Source: SCRD01 sp046705285 (lineage in GTDB: Bacteria > Acidobacteriota > Terriglobia > UBA7540). Taken from it: a DNA stretch of 8,106 bases. Position 1 is the stretch's first letter. Every line of letters starts with the position of its first letter. Below the pieces are notes generated by a model that worked only from the letters and a program-made list of their open reading frames with translations, ran no database searches and was not told the DNA's origin. Position numbers and translations under genes: made by a program. Below, in pieces: positions 1 to 7,044 of the stretch. The stretch is from positions 1 to 8,106 of the forward strand of contig JBJKQK010000108.1 in NCBI GenBank assembly GCA_046705285.1, written 5' to 3'.

Positions 1-274
1 CGCGGCCATCGTCCAGACTGGGCGTGCCGACCGTGATGAAAACGACCTCCGCACCCCGCATGGCCAATGCAGGGTCACTCGTGAAGTTGAGATTGTTCCC
101 GGCAGAATCGAACAGCTCCTTGAGGCCCGGTTCATAAATAGGGAGAACGCCGTTCTGCAATCCGGCAATCTTCCTCTCATCGACGTCCAGGCAATTCACC
201 TGGTGTCCAAGATACGCCAGGCATACGCCAGTGCTAAGACCCACGTAACCTGTCCCGACAATACAGATATTCAT
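1..274 (-). CDS. ugd: UDP-glucose 6-dehydrogenase, N-terminal part (truncated by window edge)
   Basis: Only the first 91 residues are visible; the gene runs off the left edge. The protein opens with MNICIVGTGYVGLSTG, the GxGYVG Rossmann NAD-binding signature of the UDP-glucose/GDP-mannose dehydrogenase family. It continues with an acidic residue after the second strand (CLDVDERK), the family motif PIYEPGLKEL, and the strand FITVGTPS. The enzyme oxidises UDP-glucose to UDP-glucuronate in the cytoplasm with two NAD+, supplying uronic acid for exopolysaccharide, capsule or lipid A modification. The catalytic cysteine region is outside the window. The ATG at 274-272 follows AGGG seven bases upstream. 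It starts 11 bases after the stop of the preceding small ORF, so the two are probably cotranscribed. A related nucleotide-sugar dehydrogenase (for example GDP-mannose or UDP-ManNAc) is less likely, because YEPGL is most typical of UDP-glucose dehydrogenases. Confidence 0.93.
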   Translation of the reverse strand, partial: MNICIVGTGYVGLSTGVCLAYLGHQVNCLDVDERKIAGLQNGVLPIYEPGLKELFDSAGNNLNFTSDPALAMRGAEVVFITVGTPSLDDGR

Positions 275-285
275 GATTTCACCCT

Positions 286-554
286 TCAGTAATCGAATTG
301 CGATTGATACAAGTCCAACTCCGAAAACCCTTCTGGAAGGACCTCCAGCCACCGTTCGCCGGTCAGGCGATCACGTTTGCTGGGGCCCACCTTTACTTCA
401 ATTCCTTGTTCCCTGGCAAAAGCCATCGGGACAGCCCTTCTCTGAGAGGTGTGACCTTGTGGGTCAGCCGACACAGAAAATTTCCCTTGCGAGCGTGCTG
501 GAAAACATGCATCTCGCCTGTTTCGATTCTCTGAAACGCTGCAGGCTGTCCCAT
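286..554 (-). CDS. Small unrecognised protein, apparently split by a -1 frameshift
   Basis: I do not recognise this protein. An ATG at 554-552 stands six bases after a perfect AGGAGG, which makes it the best start. In that frame the ORF ends at 393 after 53 residues. A second frame, -1 relative to the first, is open from the same region down to a TGA at 286-288, just 11 bases before ugd. It carries a protein-like, charge-balanced sequence ending in WLEVLPEGFSELDLYQSQFDY (given here only as the tail motif). After the overlap, the -1 frame has more G at first codon positions than the original frame, as expected of real coding sequence. The switch can occur at AAATTTT (minus strand of 477-483), read as A AAT TTT in the first frame, a classic X XXY YYZ slippery heptamer. 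Joined there, the product is 89 residues. It may be programmed frameshifting, a recent indel, a sequencing error, or two small ORFs. There is no signal peptide or membrane segment. Confidence 0.45.
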
Positions 555-560
555 TGCAAA

Positions 561-566
561 CCTCCT
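561..566 (-). promoter_or_regulatory. Shine-Dalgarno AGGAGG deciding the small-ORF start
   Basis: The minus strand reads AGGAGG, six bases before the ATG at 554. It is the strongest ribosome-binding site seen in the window. It supports the 554 start over the in-frame ATG at 608, which would lie at or upstream of the predicted transcription start. Confidence 0.6.
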
Positions 567-622
567 GAAGCAGAGTCGACCCGCGTTGGGGTGTTCAGCT
601 TTTCGCACCCGCTTCAGACAGA

Positions 623-638
623 AGCACCCCGAATGCCA
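623..638 (-). promoter_or_regulatory. Sigma-54 (RpoN) -24/-12 promoter for small ORF and ugd
   Basis: On the minus strand the sequence is TGGCAT, five bases, then GTGCT, against the consensus TGGCAC-N5-TTGCA/T. The invariant GG and GC are present with the required ten bases between them. The predicted start is near 612, giving a leader of about 58 bases that contains a perfect Shine-Dalgarno before the ATG at 554. The promoter follows a gene set encoding a GAFTGA-containing sigma-54 activator, so the context matches. A short hairpin (GCTTC-N5-GAAGC, 611-625) overlaps the -12 and start region. I assigned this by eye and no score was computed. Confidence 0.6.
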
Positions 639-706
639 AATGGTCAGGGTGACTAAAGTGGCTGGTTTTCACGACTTGGCCGGCAGGACTGCTTGCACAG
701 GTGGGG

Positions 707-782
707 CCGTCATAAACAGCCTGGGTCCATTTGAGACCCAGACGCGGGCATTCCTCAGCCGGCCCGGTTTGGTTTACGACGG
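707..782 (-). repeat. Long inverted repeat enclosing two hairpins, possible three-way-junction RNA
   Basis: Eleven-base arms at 707-717 (CCGTCATAAAC) and 772-782 (GTTTACGACGG) pair except at one position. That position is an A-C mismatch in plus-strand RNA but a G-U wobble in minus-strand RNA, which favours a minus-strand transcript. Inside are the 721-741 hairpin and a second stem, CGGGC/GCCCG (745-749 with 762-766, loop of 12). Folded from the minus strand this makes a compact three-way junction. It matches no riboswitch consensus I can recall. It could equally be a set of protein-binding sites upstream of the sigma-54 promoter. Confidence 0.4.
721..741. promoter_or_regulatory. Perfect 21-bp dyad, candidate enhancer site for the NtrC-type regulator
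   Basis: CTGGGTC-N7-GACCCAG is a perfect inverted repeat with seven-base arms, spanning two helical turns. Its centre is about 120 bp upstream of the predicted sigma-54 start near 612, within the usual range for upstream activating sites bound by dimers with Fis-type helix-turn-helix domains. No U-run follows on either strand, so an intrinsic terminator is unlikely. Binding by the regulator at 4027-5418 is inference. Confidence 0.4.
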
Positions 783-798
783 TTCGGAGACCGCAGGG

Positions 799-812
799 GT
801 TGTAAGCACAAC
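799..812. repeat. Small dyad GTTGT-N4-ACAAC
   Basis: This perfect inverted repeat with five-base arms lies in the gap downstream of the FecR gene, upstream of the sigma-54 promoter. It may be an additional operator half-site pair. It is short enough to be chance. Confidence 0.2.
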
Positions 813-860
813 ATATTTCCGGGAGTAGATCTCAACGTGAGGCAGAGGGAGAAATCAATC

Positions 861-1649
861 TTAGTCAGGATCGTTCGGACCTTCGATCGCCTCCTGGCTT
901 TCTTCTTCAAGCTCATTCATCTCGGATTCTCGGCGCTCGCTCATCTCGCTTTCAGAAGCAGGACGCGTCTCATCGCGGGCTTCGCGCTCGAATTCCGCGC
1001 CAATCGTCGGATTCGGGGGCGAAGCACCAGGACGAATTTCATAGGTCGGGACCGGTGGTATGGGCGGTTTGCCCACAGCCACGCGGGTGGAATATCCGGG
1101 CCTCACCAGAACGGATTTGCCCGGAATGCCCACGCCGGCAACTTCTACCAGGCCCCTGAAGACATCAACCTCTGTGACGCCCTGATGATTTACGATGACG
1201 TCGAAACGTGTTCCGCGCACGGCAACAACTGCGCTCGGGGTGCCGAGTTCGAACGGTGGCGCCCCGCCCGTCCTTTTGGTGATGTACGCGCGAATTCGCC
1301 CGAACAGGAGTTCAAAGTATTCCCAGTTGCCGGGCCCCGGCTGCTTGAGAATCAGGCGCGTGTGCGGCCGCACCAGAATCTGGCTCTCGTCCTGGAGAGT
1401 CAGAACCAGCATGCCCGCGTGCGTGTCAAGCAACGTGCCGACCGGTAGCCTCTCGCCGCGTGCCGGACCCGAGTACTGCTTTCCCGGCAATTGCAGGCGG
1501 ATCTTGCCTGTCCATTCGGAAACGATTGCGCCCGCAAATGGAGCCGCGTTCACAGGCTCAGTCCGCGGCTTTCCCTGGGACGCAGCCGTGGCCACCGAAG
1601 CCAGAAGCAGGGCGGCAGCCATCGAGCAACCAATGGTCAATCGAGTCAT
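861..1649 (-). CDS. Exported FecR-domain protein with charged C-terminal tail
   Basis: The protein has 262 residues. Residues 1-23 form a typical signal peptide (short basic start, hydrophobic AAALLLASVATA, small residues at the cleavage site), so it should be periplasmic or outer-envelope located. Residues about 65-175 match a FecR-type domain: an LxxGTLLDT entry, repeated beta-strands such as GMLVLTLQDESQILV, the central ELLFGRIRAYI, and the hallmark TPSAVVAVRGTRF (138-149). A proline-rich linker (about 194-214) leads to a strongly charged tail (about 218-262) rich in Glu, Arg and Ser that is probably disordered. There is no transmembrane helix, unlike classical FecR anti-sigma proteins. 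Its ATG overlaps the stop of the CHASE2 kinase by ATGA, arguing for coupled translation and a shared task, perhaps as the kinase's periplasmic partner (inference). FecR-domain proteins of this exported type are often of unknown function. Confidence 0.9.
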   Translation of the reverse strand: MTRLTIGCSMAAALLLASVATAASQGKPRTEPVNAAPFAGAIVSEWTGKIRLQLPGKQYSGPARGERLPVGTLLDTHAGMLVLTLQDESQILVRPHTRLILKQPGPGNWEYFELLFGRIRAYITKRTGGAPPFELGTPSAVVAVRGTRFDVIVNHQGVTEVDVFRGLVEVAGVGIPGKSVLVRPGYSTRVAVGKPPIPPVPTYEIRPGASPPNPTIGAEFEREARDETRPASESEMSERRESEMNELEEESQEAIEGPNDPD

Positions 1650-4030
1650 GATTCCATCTCGCGTGAAACCGCAGGGGCAGCAGGCAGAACGATGCGAAAA
1701 CAGGTGCCGGTCGCCAGGTCGCTGCTGGCTTCGACTTTGCCGCCATGGCCTCCCGCAATCCGTTTGACGAAAGCCAGCCCCAGCCCCCAGCCGGCCACAG
1801 CAGCTTGCTGCTCAGACCGACGATAAAAAGGCTCGAACAGGCGGGCCAAATCTTCCGGCGGAATCACGGGCCCGTGGTTCCACACCTCGAACACCACCTG
1901 GTCCACGCTGTTCAGCGTCTTCAGCTTGACTTCACTGCCGCGCGACCCGTATTTCACGGCGTTGCTCAGCAAATTCAGCAGCGCTCCTGCAATCAGGGCC
2001 GAGTCGCCCCGCAACGGAGCGGGCGCTGGAAGTGTCTCGACCTTCACCGTCATATCCGCCGACTGCGCCAGCGGCTGCATAACCCGCTCCAGGTGCCCCA
2101 GCATTTCCGGGATGTCCACCACTTCGTTCTTCAGTGGTCTTGCCCCTGATTCCAGCCGCAAAACGTCCAGATAGGTATTGATCATGGCGACCAGCCTTTT
2201 GGACTCCCGAAAGATGGTCTCCGCCGCCTGCCCTGATCCCGAGTTTTCCGGGTACCGCAGCAGAAATTCGGCGAATCCCTGAATCGAAACCAGTGGTGTG
2301 CGCAACTCGTGTGTTACAAATCCCAGCGCTTCAGCCCGCGCACGATCGCGCTCCAGCCGATCGGTATAATCCGCCATCACCACCATCAGCGGACCGCGGC
2401 CGTCGCGTGACGCCGACGGCAGCCGGATAACGCGCACCTGCCACAGACCCTTATCGTTGAGCAACTCAGCTTCCAAAGGAAGCTCTGAATCAGCCAGGCC
2501 GTCGCAGTCAGCGGCCCAGTCCGGCTTGCCGACCGATGCGAGGAATTCCCTCAGCGTCGGCGCCGCCCGCCACCCGAGTTTTGTCGCAAGCTCTTCCCAG
2601 CGCGGATTCTTGTACAGCGGCCTGCCGTCCGCCGCAAAAACCGCCAGTGCTTCCTGCATGGATTTCAGCAATGTTTCATCAAAGGCATAAAGCGAGCCCA
2701 ACTCGGCTTCCAGGCTGTTGACCGTGGCGACCTTCCAGTGCAGATCACCGCCAGCCAGCGCCGGCGCACCGGCAGTCGCCGCACGCAGACCGGAATCTCC
2801 GCCAAAGGATTTTCCCAACACTTCCTGGAGCTGGTGCAGGCTGCGCGTCAAGCCCCGGTCGATCATCACCAGATTTTCCAGTTGGGCCAGCGGAGCTACG
2901 AGCACGGCGAGACAGACAAACGGGCCGTACGCAACCTGCCTGCTGGCATAAGCAAACAGCAGGTAACCGGCGAAATAGCCTGCCACCGCCAGTGTCGCCA
3001 GCACCGCCAACCCTCGCCATCCTGACCAATGCAGCAAGAGCCACGTCAGGATCAGGCTGGCGCCGAACAGCACAAGCACCTCGACCTCCGGATCGAGCGG
3101 TTGCAGGTGCCGGCCGGAGAGCAACCCGTCCACGAGGTTGGCATTGACCTCAACGCCGGGCATCAGCAGGCGGTCGCTCACGGGCGTCGCAAACCGGTCC
3201 GGGATCCCCTCCGCCGCAACGCCGATCAAAACCGCTTTGTTTCGCAGCGCCGCGCCGCCTCTCCCATCAAGCAGATCGGCCGCCGAAATCACGGCAAACG
3301 GCGGATTGGCCCGGCCGGATACAACCTCGCCCCGGTAATCAATGGTCAGGAATTCAGGGAGGAGTCTTTCGCCGCCAACTGTTCTTTGCTCCCGAAGGAC
3401 GTCGAATCGCTCGCGCATTGCCGGGTTGGACTCCGACTTGTTCGACGCTCGCACAATTTCGATTGCGAAAGCCGGCAGCAAACCGCTGGCGCTCATTTCG
3501 GCAACCGGAACCTGACGGCAAATCCCGTCAGGACCCAGCCGCACCTGGGCGTGCCCCACACCTGCCACGCTATGCGCAAAGATCGGGAGGGGTCCCAACC
3601 ATTTCGGGCCGTCGGGCGCAGTGTCGATCCGGGTCGGCAGCACAACATTGCCGGCTGCCTTGAAGGCAGCCGCCAGTTCGCGATCGTCCTTTTCGTCACT
3701 GGGTTCGGAAAGAAGAACGTCTAGGCCCACAGCACGCGGATGCTGCCCGCTGACGGCACGCACAAGACGCGCCAGCAAAGCGCGGCGCCAGGGCCAGCGC
3801 CCGTACCGGCTGAGGCTGGCGTCGTCAATCAGCACCAGAGCCACTTGCTGTGAAGTGGTTTGGTTGCCGCGCAGCCGGAAATAGAAATCGTCCAGCCGCC
3901 GGCTCATTTCCTGGACGGGATAGGTGAGGCTCAGCAAACCGACCACGCCCAGCAGCAGCACGTTCAGGCTGACCCATCGCCAGAAGCGGCGACGCCGCGC
4001 GCTGATAAGGTTCTTCTCCTGCGCCGTCAT
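1646..4030 (-). CDS. CHASE2-domain transmembrane sensor histidine kinase
   Basis: The protein has 794 residues. After a basic N-terminus comes one membrane helix (about 16-39), then a CHASE2 sensor region (about 45-310) with characteristic blocks such as VALVLIDDASLSRYGRWPW and AVGLDVLLSEP. Three closely packed helices follow (about 316-335, 338-360, 366-384). This is the usual CHASE2 topology, with the sensor outside the cytoplasm. A PAS-like region (about 455-555) precedes the HisKA domain, whose phospho-acceptor is H574 in FVTHELRTPL. The ATPase domain has the N-box LLNLLSNAVKYG (N686, N690), F-box LFEPFYRR and G2 box GWGLGL (747-752). The G1 box reads NHGPV (718-722) instead of the usual DxGxG. 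The start has a good AGGAG and overlaps the regulator's stop by ATGA; the stop overlaps the FecR start in the same way. The cognate regulator is almost certainly the adjacent NtrC-type protein. Confidence 0.95.
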   Translation of the reverse strand: MTAQEKNLISARRRRFWRWVSLNVLLLGVVGLLSLTYPVQEMSRRLDDFYFRLRGNQTTSQQVALVLIDDASLSRYGRWPWRRALLARLVRAVSGQHPRAVGLDVLLSEPSDEKDDRELAAAFKAAGNVVLPTRIDTAPDGPKWLGPLPIFAHSVAGVGHAQVRLGPDGICRQVPVAEMSASGLLPAFAIEIVRASNKSESNPAMRERFDVLREQRTVGGERLLPEFLTIDYRGEVVSGRANPPFAVISAADLLDGRGGAALRNKAVLIGVAAEGIPDRFATPVSDRLLMPGVEVNANLVDGLLSGRHLQPLDPEVEVLVLFGASLILTWLLLHWSGWRGLAVLATLAVAGYFAGYLLFAYASRQVAYGPFVCLAVLVAPLAQLENLVMIDRGLTRSLHQLQEVLGKSFGGDSGLRAATAGAPALAGGDLHWKVATVNSLEAELGSLYAFDETLLKSMQEALAVFAADGRPLYKNPRWEELATKLGWRAAPTLREFLASVGKPDWAADCDGLADSELPLEAELLNDKGLWQVRVIRLPSASRDGRGPLMVVMADYTDRLERDRARAEALGFVTHELRTPLVSIQGFAEFLLRYPENSGSGQAAETIFRESKRLVAMINTYLDVLRLESGARPLKNEVVDIPEMLGHLERVMQPLAQSADMTVKVETLPAPAPLRGDSALIAGALLNLLSNAVKYGSRGSEVKLKTLNSVDQVVFEVWNHGPVIPPEDLARLFEPFYRRSEQQAAVAGWGLGLAFVKRIAGGHGGKVEASSDLATGTCFRIVLPAAPAVSREMES

Positions 4031-5418
4031 TTGTCTCCTGGTTCCAGCTCAATGCCCAGCCGCCGCGCCTTTTTGTAAAGCGTTTTCCGTTCGATACCCA
4101 GCCGTCGTGCCGCCAGCGATTTGTTGCCCTGCGCATCCTGCAAGGCTTTGACGATGTGCTCCCGCTCCATTTCTCGCAGCGAAATTGCGCTTGCCGCGGG
4201 AGTTTCCTCTGCAGCCCTCGTCCCCATCTTTGCGGGATGCCCGCGCTCTGCGTCATCGGCGCTGATGCGTCCGGTCGGAGAAAAAATGGCCAGCCTTTCA
4301 ATCACGTTCTGAAGCTCGCGAACATTGCCCGGCCAGTCCATCGTGGCCAGGCGCGAAACGGCCTCTGCATCCATCGTCACCCGGCGGTTGTTGCGCTGAT
4401 TGAAATCATCCAGAAAGTGAGTTGCCAGTAATGGAATATCTTCCCGGCGCTCGGCCAGCGAGGGAAGGCTGATGGTGACAACGCTCAGCCGGTAGTACAA
4501 ATCCTCGCGAAACTCCCCGGCCCGTATCAGCTCATTCAGATTCCGGTTGGTGGCTGCCAGAACGTGGACGTCCACCGGAATTTGAATGTTCGTCCCCAGC
4601 CGCCGCACCTGCTTTTCCTGCAGCACGCGCAGGAGATTCACTTGAAAGCCGAGATTGGTTTCAGAGATTTCGTCCAGAAAAATCGTTCCGCCATTCGTCG
4701 CCTCAAACAGTCCCTGGCGCCGGTTGACGGCTCCCGTGAAAGCGCCTTTCTCATGGCCGAAAAGTTCGCTCTCCAGCAACGTCTCTGAAAGCGAGCCGCA
4801 ATTGACCGGTGTAAACGGCCTCCCGACGCGCGGACTGTGGGCGTGGATCGCTCTGGCCACCAGTTCCTTGCCCGTACCGCTGGCGCCTGTGATAAGAACC
4901 GTGGCATCGCTGGGCGCGACGCGAGCTATGGAGCGGTAGACTTCCAGCATTTTCGGACTGCGTCCCACCATGGCCGAATCCGGCGAAGGCTCCATGTCCT
5001 GGCCTGCAGACTCCGCGGGCACTGTTTTCCTGCGGTTTTCCAGGCGGCGAACCAGCGCCAGCAGTTCGTCGATCAGCAACGGCTTGCCCAGATATTCAAT
5101 CGCGCCCTCCGCGACGGAGCGTGCAACCGTCTCCACGCTGGCCTGGGCCGTCATCATCACGCAGTCGCAATCCGGATGAAGGGCACGAATGCGCGTCACA
5201 AAGTCGAGCCCGTTCTTTTCTCCCAGATAAATGTCAATCAGCGCCAGTTGTACAGGCTTCTCGCGCAGAAGGGCCTCCGCCTCTTCCGTGTTGTTGGCCA
5301 CGCCGCACGAGTAGCCTTCAGCGGCCAGCACCTTCTGCAGCCATTGGGTGGTTGCGCGATCGTCGTCCACAATGAGGATGTGATAAGGTTCAGCCATTTC
5401 AGTCAACTCGGAAAACAT
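4027..5418 (-). CDS. NtrC-family sigma-54-dependent response regulator
   Basis: The protein has 463 residues from the upstream ATG, or 456 if translation starts at the second Met (5397); neither has a strong Shine-Dalgarno. The receiver domain has the acidic pocket D18-D20, phospho-acceptor D62 (ALIDIYLG), T90 and K112. The AAA+ domain has the IGH-like VGRSPKML, Walker A GASGTGKE (178-185), an intact GAFTGA loop (225-230) that contacts sigma-54, Walker B GGTIFLDE (D249, E250), and the conserved REDLYYRL. A Fis-type helix-turn-helix forms the C-terminus (about 415-457, with NKSLAARRLGIERKTLYKK). All key residues are present, so it should be a working phosphorylation-dependent activator of RpoN promoters. 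It lies 56 bp after the TPR/barrel gene and overlaps the kinase gene. A probable target is the -24/-12 element at 623-638. Confidence 0.97.
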   Translation of the reverse strand: MFSELTEMAEPYHILIVDDDRATTQWLQKVLAAEGYSCGVANNTEEAEALLREKPVQLALIDIYLGEKNGLDFVTRIRALHPDCDCVMMTAQASVETVARSVAEGAIEYLGKPLLIDELLALVRRLENRRKTVPAESAGQDMEPSPDSAMVGRSPKMLEVYRSIARVAPSDATVLITGASGTGKELVARAIHAHSPRVGRPFTPVNCGSLSETLLESELFGHEKGAFTGAVNRRQGLFEATNGGTIFLDEISETNLGFQVNLLRVLQEKQVRRLGTNIQIPVDVHVLAATNRNLNELIRAGEFREDLYYRLSVVTISLPSLAERREDIPLLATHFLDDFNQRNNRRVTMDAEAVSRLATMDWPGNVRELQNVIERLAIFSPTGRISADDAERGHPAKMGTRAAEETPAASAISLREMEREHIVKALQDAQGNKSLAARRLGIERKTLYKKARRLGIELEPGDK

Positions 5419-5474
5419 CAGGCTTGCACATTCGTTCCGGCATCAGCTGCGCCGCGATTCGCTCCGTTCAACAG

Positions 5475-6908
5475 TCAAAACCGGTAGCGCACATACAGCT
5501 GGCCTCCGTGCGAGACGAAGGCGCCCGTATTCTGCACCACGTGAAGGTGGAAATACTGGCCGCCAATCTCCCATTTTCCCAGCGACACCCAATTTCGCAG
5601 GGAAATCTCCCAGGCGGTCTGAAACGGCCCGCCCCGTGAAATCGACTCCGCGCCGACCCGCGCCAGATATTCCGCATGGAAAACCCGCTTCAACCGGAAG
5701 CGTACGCCGGTCAGGCCAAGGTGGCTCTGGTACTCATCAGGGCTGAAATATCCGTGGCCCGGATTCTGGCGAAAGTCGTACTGGGTGAAGCGATAGCCGG
5801 TCTGAAATGACAGTGCAGGGCCGCCGAACCAGCGATACGCTTCAGCGCCGCCGCGCCTCCCCATGTTGCCGTCCGTGTAGTGCTCACCAGACCACCAGCC
5901 ATTCACGCGCCAGGATCTGGGCCGCCACGCTGCCAGAGCGTGCCAGCCCTCGGCGGTCAGGTCATAGCTGGCCGCTTTAGCATCAGGGTAGAAAGGCGTG
6001 CGCGAAAAACCGGCGCCCAGCCACAAGCTCTTTACGGGATGGAGATCCAGCCCTGCCTTATAGAGGCTGCGAGCCGTGCCGTCGCCAAAGCGCACTCCGC
6101 CGCCCCCGAGATTCAAAAAGGCCCGGTGGCCGAGACCGAAATGGAACATGTCCGTCCCTGCCACAACCTTGGCGGGGACGCTGTCGGGACTGGTCATGCT
6201 TCTCCCTTCCACGCGCAGGCGGTTGAGGACGTGAGGAGTGATTTCATAGTCGAAGCGCTGTGAGAAGTCCCATGACCGGTCCCCGATCGAGTCGCTGATG
6301 TAATTCACTCCGCCTTTCAGGCTTCTCACCTTCCGCTCCACCGCGTTCTGATCGCCGCCGAATTCCCCTTGCCGGATGCGGTCCTTGTATTCCTGAAGCA
6401 CCAGGCTGTCGGGATGGTGCGCCAGGCCCTGGTCGGCCACTCGCAAAGCCTCCGCGGCCCGCTTCTCATGCATCAGGTTGTTGGTCAGGCCGATGGCCGC
6501 AGCCTCATCGCCCGCGTTGGCGGCCAGTAGTTCCTTGTAGATTTGAGACGATACCTTGTAATCTCCGCGGTCGGCCAGCGCGCGGGCAAGTTCCAGCCGG
6601 GCCAGCCGGTCTTCAGGATTGCGGAGCAGTGCCGCACGGAACAATTTGATGGCGGGGCCGTATTTGCCTTCGTAAAGATAGGCGCGGCCTAACTCGACCC
6701 GCAGCCTGTTGTCTTCAGGAAAGCGTTTCAATGCCTTCCTCAGAAGACGAACTGCCGCAGGAAAACGCCGGTCGAGCATGGCTGCCTGAGCTGCAGCCAG
6801 CGTACCCTCGGGGGTCAGCTGAGTCTTGTGAGGTCTCGCATGAGCCTGTGTAGCCAGACACAGACCCGCTAGCGCCAGACCGGCAGGGATGTAAGAATAC
6901 CGTCCCAC
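5475..6908 (-). CDS. TPR protein with C-terminal outer-membrane beta-barrel (YaiO/BcsC-like layout)
   Basis: The protein has 477 residues. The start is GTG at 6908-6906, preceded by a weak GAG, and gives a clean signal peptide (about 1-24, ending QAHA). Residues about 33-172 form roughly four TPR units (for example LRVELGRAYLYEGKYGPAIK and LARLELARALADRGDYKV), a protein-interaction scaffold in the periplasm. From about 190 the sequence changes to alternating aromatic/polar strands typical of an outer-membrane barrel, and it ends in LYVRYRF with the terminal Phe used by the barrel assembly machinery. This order, periplasmic TPR then barrel, is shared with exopolysaccharide export proteins such as BcsC and PgaA and with YaiO-like barrels, though this one is smaller than BcsC. 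A role in polymer export or envelope modification fits the nearby UDP-glucose dehydrogenase but is inferred. It is the first gene of the apparent operon. Confidence 0.88.
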   Translation of the reverse strand: MGRYSYIPAGLALAGLCLATQAHARPHKTQLTPEGTLAAAQAAMLDRRFPAAVRLLRKALKRFPEDNRLRVELGRAYLYEGKYGPAIKLFRAALLRNPEDRLARLELARALADRGDYKVSSQIYKELLAANAGDEAAAIGLTNNLMHEKRAAEALRVADQGLAHHPDSLVLQEYKDRIRQGEFGGDQNAVERKVRSLKGGVNYISDSIGDRSWDFSQRFDYEITPHVLNRLRVEGRSMTSPDSVPAKVVAGTDMFHFGLGHRAFLNLGGGGVRFGDGTARSLYKAGLDLHPVKSLWLGAGFSRTPFYPDAKAASYDLTAEGWHALAAWRPRSWRVNGWWSGEHYTDGNMGRRGGAEAYRWFGGPALSFQTGYRFTQYDFRQNPGHGYFSPDEYQSHLGLTGVRFRLKRVFHAEYLARVGAESISRGGPFQTAWEISLRNWVSLGKWEIGGQYFHLHVVQNTGAFVSHGGQLYVRYRF

Positions 6909-6962
6909 GTTATGCTCAATCCAAATTAAGAAGGTCGTACAGGCGCAGCAAGCGTCAGGCAG

Positions 6963-7014
6963 GTTGACTCACATCAAGGTCAGCAAGGTGTTGTAAGACG
7001 CGCTCCGTTGACTC
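6963..7014 (-). repeat. Paired direct repeats GAGTCAAC in the operon leader
   Basis: GAGTCAAC occurs twice on the minus strand (6963-6970 and 7007-7014), with starts 44 bp apart, about four helical turns. They lie between the candidate promoter at 7141-7169 and the GTG at 6908. They could be a regulator's half-sites; two eight-base matches may also be chance. Confidence 0.25.
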
Positions 7015-7044
7015 TCCTCATTCACTGCACTTTGATGGGTTAGC

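Noticed and set aside
273..656. Plus-strand ORF of 127 residues across the small-ORF region
   Set aside because: It has no ribosome-binding site or recognisable features, and it runs against the minus-strand Shine-Dalgarno, sigma-54 promoter and operon direction.
721..741. Intrinsic terminator after the FecR gene
   Set aside because: The stem is good but no T-run follows on either strand.
707..782. CTGAGGA in the minus-strand loop resembles the hammerhead core CUGANGA
   Set aside because: There is no GAAA partner, and the stems are not arranged as in a hammerhead ribozyme.
837..1448. Long plus-strand ORF opposite the FecR gene, and similar plus-strand frames opposite the kinase, regulator and barrel genes
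   Set aside because: These are antisense shadows of well-supported minus-strand genes, with no recognisable domains.
5419..5474. CCGGAACGAATGTGCA between the barrel and regulator genes as a sigma-54 promoter
   Set aside because: GG and GC are separated by nine bases instead of ten, which abolishes the element.
6940..6962. TTGCT preceded by CTGCCTGACGC upstream of the barrel gene as a second sigma-54 promoter
   Set aside because: The essential GG of the -24 box is missing; only the -12 half fits.
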